From the NCBI RefSeq assembly GCF_023555415.1, contig NZ_JAKRYL010000011.1, positions 62,001 through 126,000 on the forward strand: a stretch of DNA of 64,000 nucleotides. Direction: 5' to 3'. The notes below the pieces were generated by a model. That model saw only the letters and a program-made list of their open reading frames with translations, was not told the DNA's origin and did no database searches. Below are positions 61,998-64,000 of this stretch, piece after piece. The translations under genes and the position numbers were made by a program. Position 1 is the stretch's first letter. Every line of letters starts with the position of its first letter. This stretch comes from Halalkalibacter alkaliphilus. Lineage in GTDB: Bacteria; Bacillota; Bacilli; Bacillales; Bacillaceae_D.

Positions 61998-62404
61998 AGA
62001 AAAGCCGCGCATGCGGCTTTTCTAGAAGCAATGCGCGAAGCCGTCGCCTCATTTTTAGCCTTTTCTGAGTGATTTTCTCAGAAATGGCGTGCGACGTGCG
62101 AAGCCATTGCTCTTCTTAGCGTTCGCTTTCAGAGTCTTTGAAAAGAAAAGCCGCGCATGCGGCTTTTCTTAGAAGCAATGCGCGAAGCCGTCGCCTCATT
62201 TTTAGCCTTTTCTGAGTGATTTTCTCAGAAATGGCGTGCGACGTGCGAAGCCATTGCTCTTCTTAGCTTTCGCTTTCAGAGTCTTTGAAAAGAAAAGCCG
62301 CGCATGCGGCTTTTCTTAGAAGCAATAGGCGAAGCCGTCGCCTCACTTTTAGCCTTTTCTGAATGGGTTTCTCAGAAAAGGCGTGCGACGTGCGAAGCCA
62401 TTGC
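61998..62404 (+). repeat. Structured repeat element, three tandem copies (locus G)
   Basis: Palindrome AAAGCCGCGCATGCGGCTTT at 62001, 62147 and 62294 (periods 146 and 147), each followed by a core: P1 GCAATG/CATTGC (62028-62033 with 62105-62110; third copy ends 62404), P2 GTCGC/GCGAC, P3 GCCTTTTCTGAG with CTCAGAAATGGC. In the third copy the P3 mismatch is repaired (AAAAGGC). Very close to array D. Lies between sspH and the convergent Gln-rich gene. Confidence 0.88.
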
Positions 62405-62439
62405 TCTTCTTAGTGTTCACGATAACCCCTTCAAACTTT

Positions 62440-62904
62440 TTACTGAAGGTTATTCTGTTGCTGCATTGCATCAAATACTTGTTGTTGGGCTTGTTGAACT
62501 TGTTGCTTCTCTTGCTGAACATGTTGCTTTTCTTGTTCAACTTGCCCTTGAAGTGTTTGTAGATACTGTTGACCTTGCTCTACTTGTTGATGCAAATTTT
62601 GTAAATTGATCTTCTGTTGCTGTACTTCCTGCTGGGCTTGTTGTAGCTTTTGTTGAGCATCTTGAAACTGTTGGTTTTCCATTTGCAAATTTTGCTGTGC
62701 TTGTTGCAATGGATCAAGTTGTGGTGATGGTTGTTGTGGCGGTTGCGTTTCCTGCTGAATTTCAAGCTCAGCACTTACGAGTTGTTCGCTTCCCGTTTCG
62801 AGATCCTGCTTAGCCTGTTCAAGAAATGCCTTTGTTTCAGTTAGATCTATATTTTGTACGCTCCCTTGTCCAGCCGGCAGTAACAATTGCTTTTTTTCTC
62901 CCAT
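62440..62904 (-). CDS. Glutamine-rich coiled-coil protein, unknown function
   Basis: 154 residues. No family recognised. The N-terminal 50 residues are mixed (LLLPAGQGSVQNIDLTETKA), then a Pro-Gln hinge (QPPQQPSPQLDPLQQ), then about 85 residues of Q/E/K-rich sequence with roughly heptad-spaced V/L residues, as in a long coiled coil. More than a third of the residues in the C-terminal part are Gln. Good ribosome binding site (GGAGG, seven bases before the ATG). No membrane segment or signal. The neighbouring sspH would allow a spore-coat or spore-associated role, but that is a guess. Confidence 0.75.
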   Translation of the reverse strand: MGEKKQLLLPAGQGSVQNIDLTETKAFLEQAKQDLETGSEQLVSAELEIQQETQPPQQPSPQLDPLQQAQQNLQMENQQFQDAQQKLQQAQQEVQQQKINLQNLHQQVEQGQQYLQTLQGQVEQEKQHVQQEKQQVQQAQQQVFDAMQQQNNLQ

Positions 62905-63006
62905 ATTATAGACCTCCGCTCCTCATAATCAGGTACATAGATACCCAGTAAATATCGTGCTCATTATCGCTGTTTCTATGCTTAGTGAAAGCTTTGAGAA
63001 AAAGGC

Positions 63007-63044
63007 AGAAAAGCCCTAATAGCAACAGCTATTAGGGCTTTTCT
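63007..63044 (-). terminator. Terminator of leuS
   Basis: A perfect 17-bp stem (63007-63023 with 63028-63044) with loop AACA, 20 nt past the leuS stop. TTTT lies within the arm end and a T-rich stretch follows. Confidence 0.88.
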
Positions 63045-63063
63045 TATGGCTAAATTTTGATCA

Positions 63064-64000
63064 TTATCCAACAACAATATTAACTAATTTGCCTGGTACA
63101 GCAATAATTTTTCGCACGCTTTTCTCACCAATGGCTGCTTGAACTTTTTCATCATCCTTTGCAATCTCTTCCATTTGCTCTCGAGTTGCATCTGCTGGAA
63201 TTAGAAGCTTTGCTTTGACTTTCCCATTAATTTGAACGACAACTTCTACTTCGTTCTCAACAAGTAATGACTCGTCGAATGTCGGCCACTGTTCATAACT
63301 AATCGTGCTAGTATGTCCTAACTTCTCCCAAAGCTCTTCCGCTAAATGTGGTGCAATTGGAGACAGCATTTTCACAAAGCCTTCCATTAGTTCACGTGGA
63401 AGTACTTCTTGTTTATATCCCTCATTGATAAATACCATCATTTGCGAGATCGCTACGTTAAAACGTAACTCCGTCATATCTTCTGTAATCTTCTTAACTG
63501 ATTGATGATACACTCGTGTAAAATTCTCTGTTGCTGTTGCATCTTGAATCGTACTATTTAATTCACCTGTTGCTTCATCAACAAAGAGACGCCATACACG
63601 ATCTAAGAAACGACGAGCTCCATCTAGCCCATTTGTTGACCATGCAATCGAACCATCAAGTGGTCCCATGAACATTTCATATAAGCGTAATGTATCAGCA
63701 CCATGGCTTTCAACAACATCATCTGGATTCACGACGTTGCCTTTTGACTTACTCATTTTTTCATTGTTCTCCCCAAGAATCATCCCTTGATTATAGAGCT
63801 TTTGGAAAGGCTCCTTCGTTTGCACGACACCGATATCATAAAGGACTTTATGCCAAAAACGCGCATATAGCAAGTGAAGAACGGCGTGCTCTGCACCACC
63901 AATATAGATATCTACCGGAAGCCATCTCTTTAATTTTTCAGGGTCAGCCAAAGCCTCTTTATTGTCTGGATCAATGTAACGAAGATAGTACCAGCAGCTA
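63064..64000 (-). CDS. leuS: Leucyl-tRNA synthetase, C-terminal part
   Basis: About 311 C-terminal codons; the start lies beyond the right edge. Visible parts: the end of the catalytic domain ([21 protein letters not shown]), the class I motif [16 protein letters not shown], the anticodon-binding helical domain and the C-terminal extension ([23 protein letters not shown] ... [13 protein letters not shown]). Charges tRNA-Leu. Frame is open to the window edge. Control by a leucine T-box is usual but would be outside this window. Confidence 0.97.
   Translation of the reverse strand, partial: SCWYYLRYIDPDNKEALADPEKLKRWLPVDIYIGGAEHAVLHLLYARFWHKVLYDIGVVQTKEPFQKLYNQGMILGENNEKMSKSKGNVVNPDDVVESHGADTLRLYEMFMGPLDGSIAWSTNGLDGARRFLDRVWRLFVDEATGELNSTIQDATATENFTRVYHQSVKKITEDMTELRFNVAISQMMVFINEGYKQEVLPRELMEGFVKMLSPIAPHLAEELWEKLGHTSTISYEQWPTFDESLLVENEVEVVVQINGKVKAKLLIPADATREQMEEIAKDDEKVQAAIGEKSVRKIIAVPGKLVNIVVG

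Noticed and set aside
62304-62609. 101-codon plus-strand frame
   Set aside because: It starts in array G and runs antisense to the Gln-rich gene; CAA/CAG-rich sequence leaves the opposite strand free of stops.

Overview
The window is a chromosomal segment of a low-GC, spore-forming Bacillaceae. Gene content and order follow the Bacillus subtilis block from leuS to the sspA/thiI region (thiI-nifZ-ezrA-hisJ-refZ-ytsP-dgcP-rpsD-tyrS-acsA-acuABC-motPS-ccpA-aroA-ytxGH-murC-sftA-ytpQ-ytpP-ytoQ-ytoP-ytzB-ytnP-trmB-ytzH-ytmP-amyX-thpR-ytkP-pepV-ytzE-murJ-ytfP-leuS). Two small acid-soluble spore protein genes (sspA, sspH) with sigma-G-like promoters, and refZ, support a spore former. A MotPS (Na+-type) stator and a few gene substitutions make an alkaliphilic or halotolerant relative of B. 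subtilis plausible; the species cannot be fixed from the sequence.

Layout. 0-3.2 kb: SASP and sulfur transfer (nifZ-thiI, overlapping stop and start). 3.3-11 kb: division (ezrA, refZ), histidine synthesis (hisJ), redox and c-di-GMP (ytsP, dgcP), and autogenously regulated rpsD. 11-16 kb: a TyrZ-type tyrosyl-tRNA synthetase under a Tyr T-box, and a class A PBP. 16-21 kb: acsA divergent from acuABC, with a cre box about 45 nt downstream of the predicted acsA start. 21-26 kb: mtnN, motPS, ccpA, aroA. 26-35 kb: sigma-B type ytxGH, an M29 aminopeptidase, murC, a short nicotinate phosphoribosyltransferase, sftA. 35-53 kb: mostly small conserved housekeeping genes of the yto/ytn/ytm/ytl/ytk series, with inserted purU, an orphan HicB, a NERD-like protein and an LrgAB pair. 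pepV is interrupted by a frameshift at a run of seven Gs. 53-60 kb: a cell-wall cluster (rodA, ftsW, murJ) with almost 1 kb of near-identical tandem repeats inside it. 60-64 kb: ytfP, a DnaA-box cluster, sspH, a Gln-rich coiled-coil protein and the 3' part of leuS.

The most unusual content is intergenic. At least seven sites carry about twelve copies of an 80-90 nt structured element. Three nested stems (P1, P2, P3) are kept by compensatory changes, and similar GGAGCC-type internal-loop sequences lie on both sides. It is usually joined to a terminator-like hairpin and is tandemly amplified two- or threefold at three loci (499-764, 37878-38400, 61998-62404). A second, simpler family of hairpins with an AAAAGG/CCTTTT apex is scattered through the same gaps. 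I found no phage, transposase, CRISPR array, tRNA or rRNA gene.
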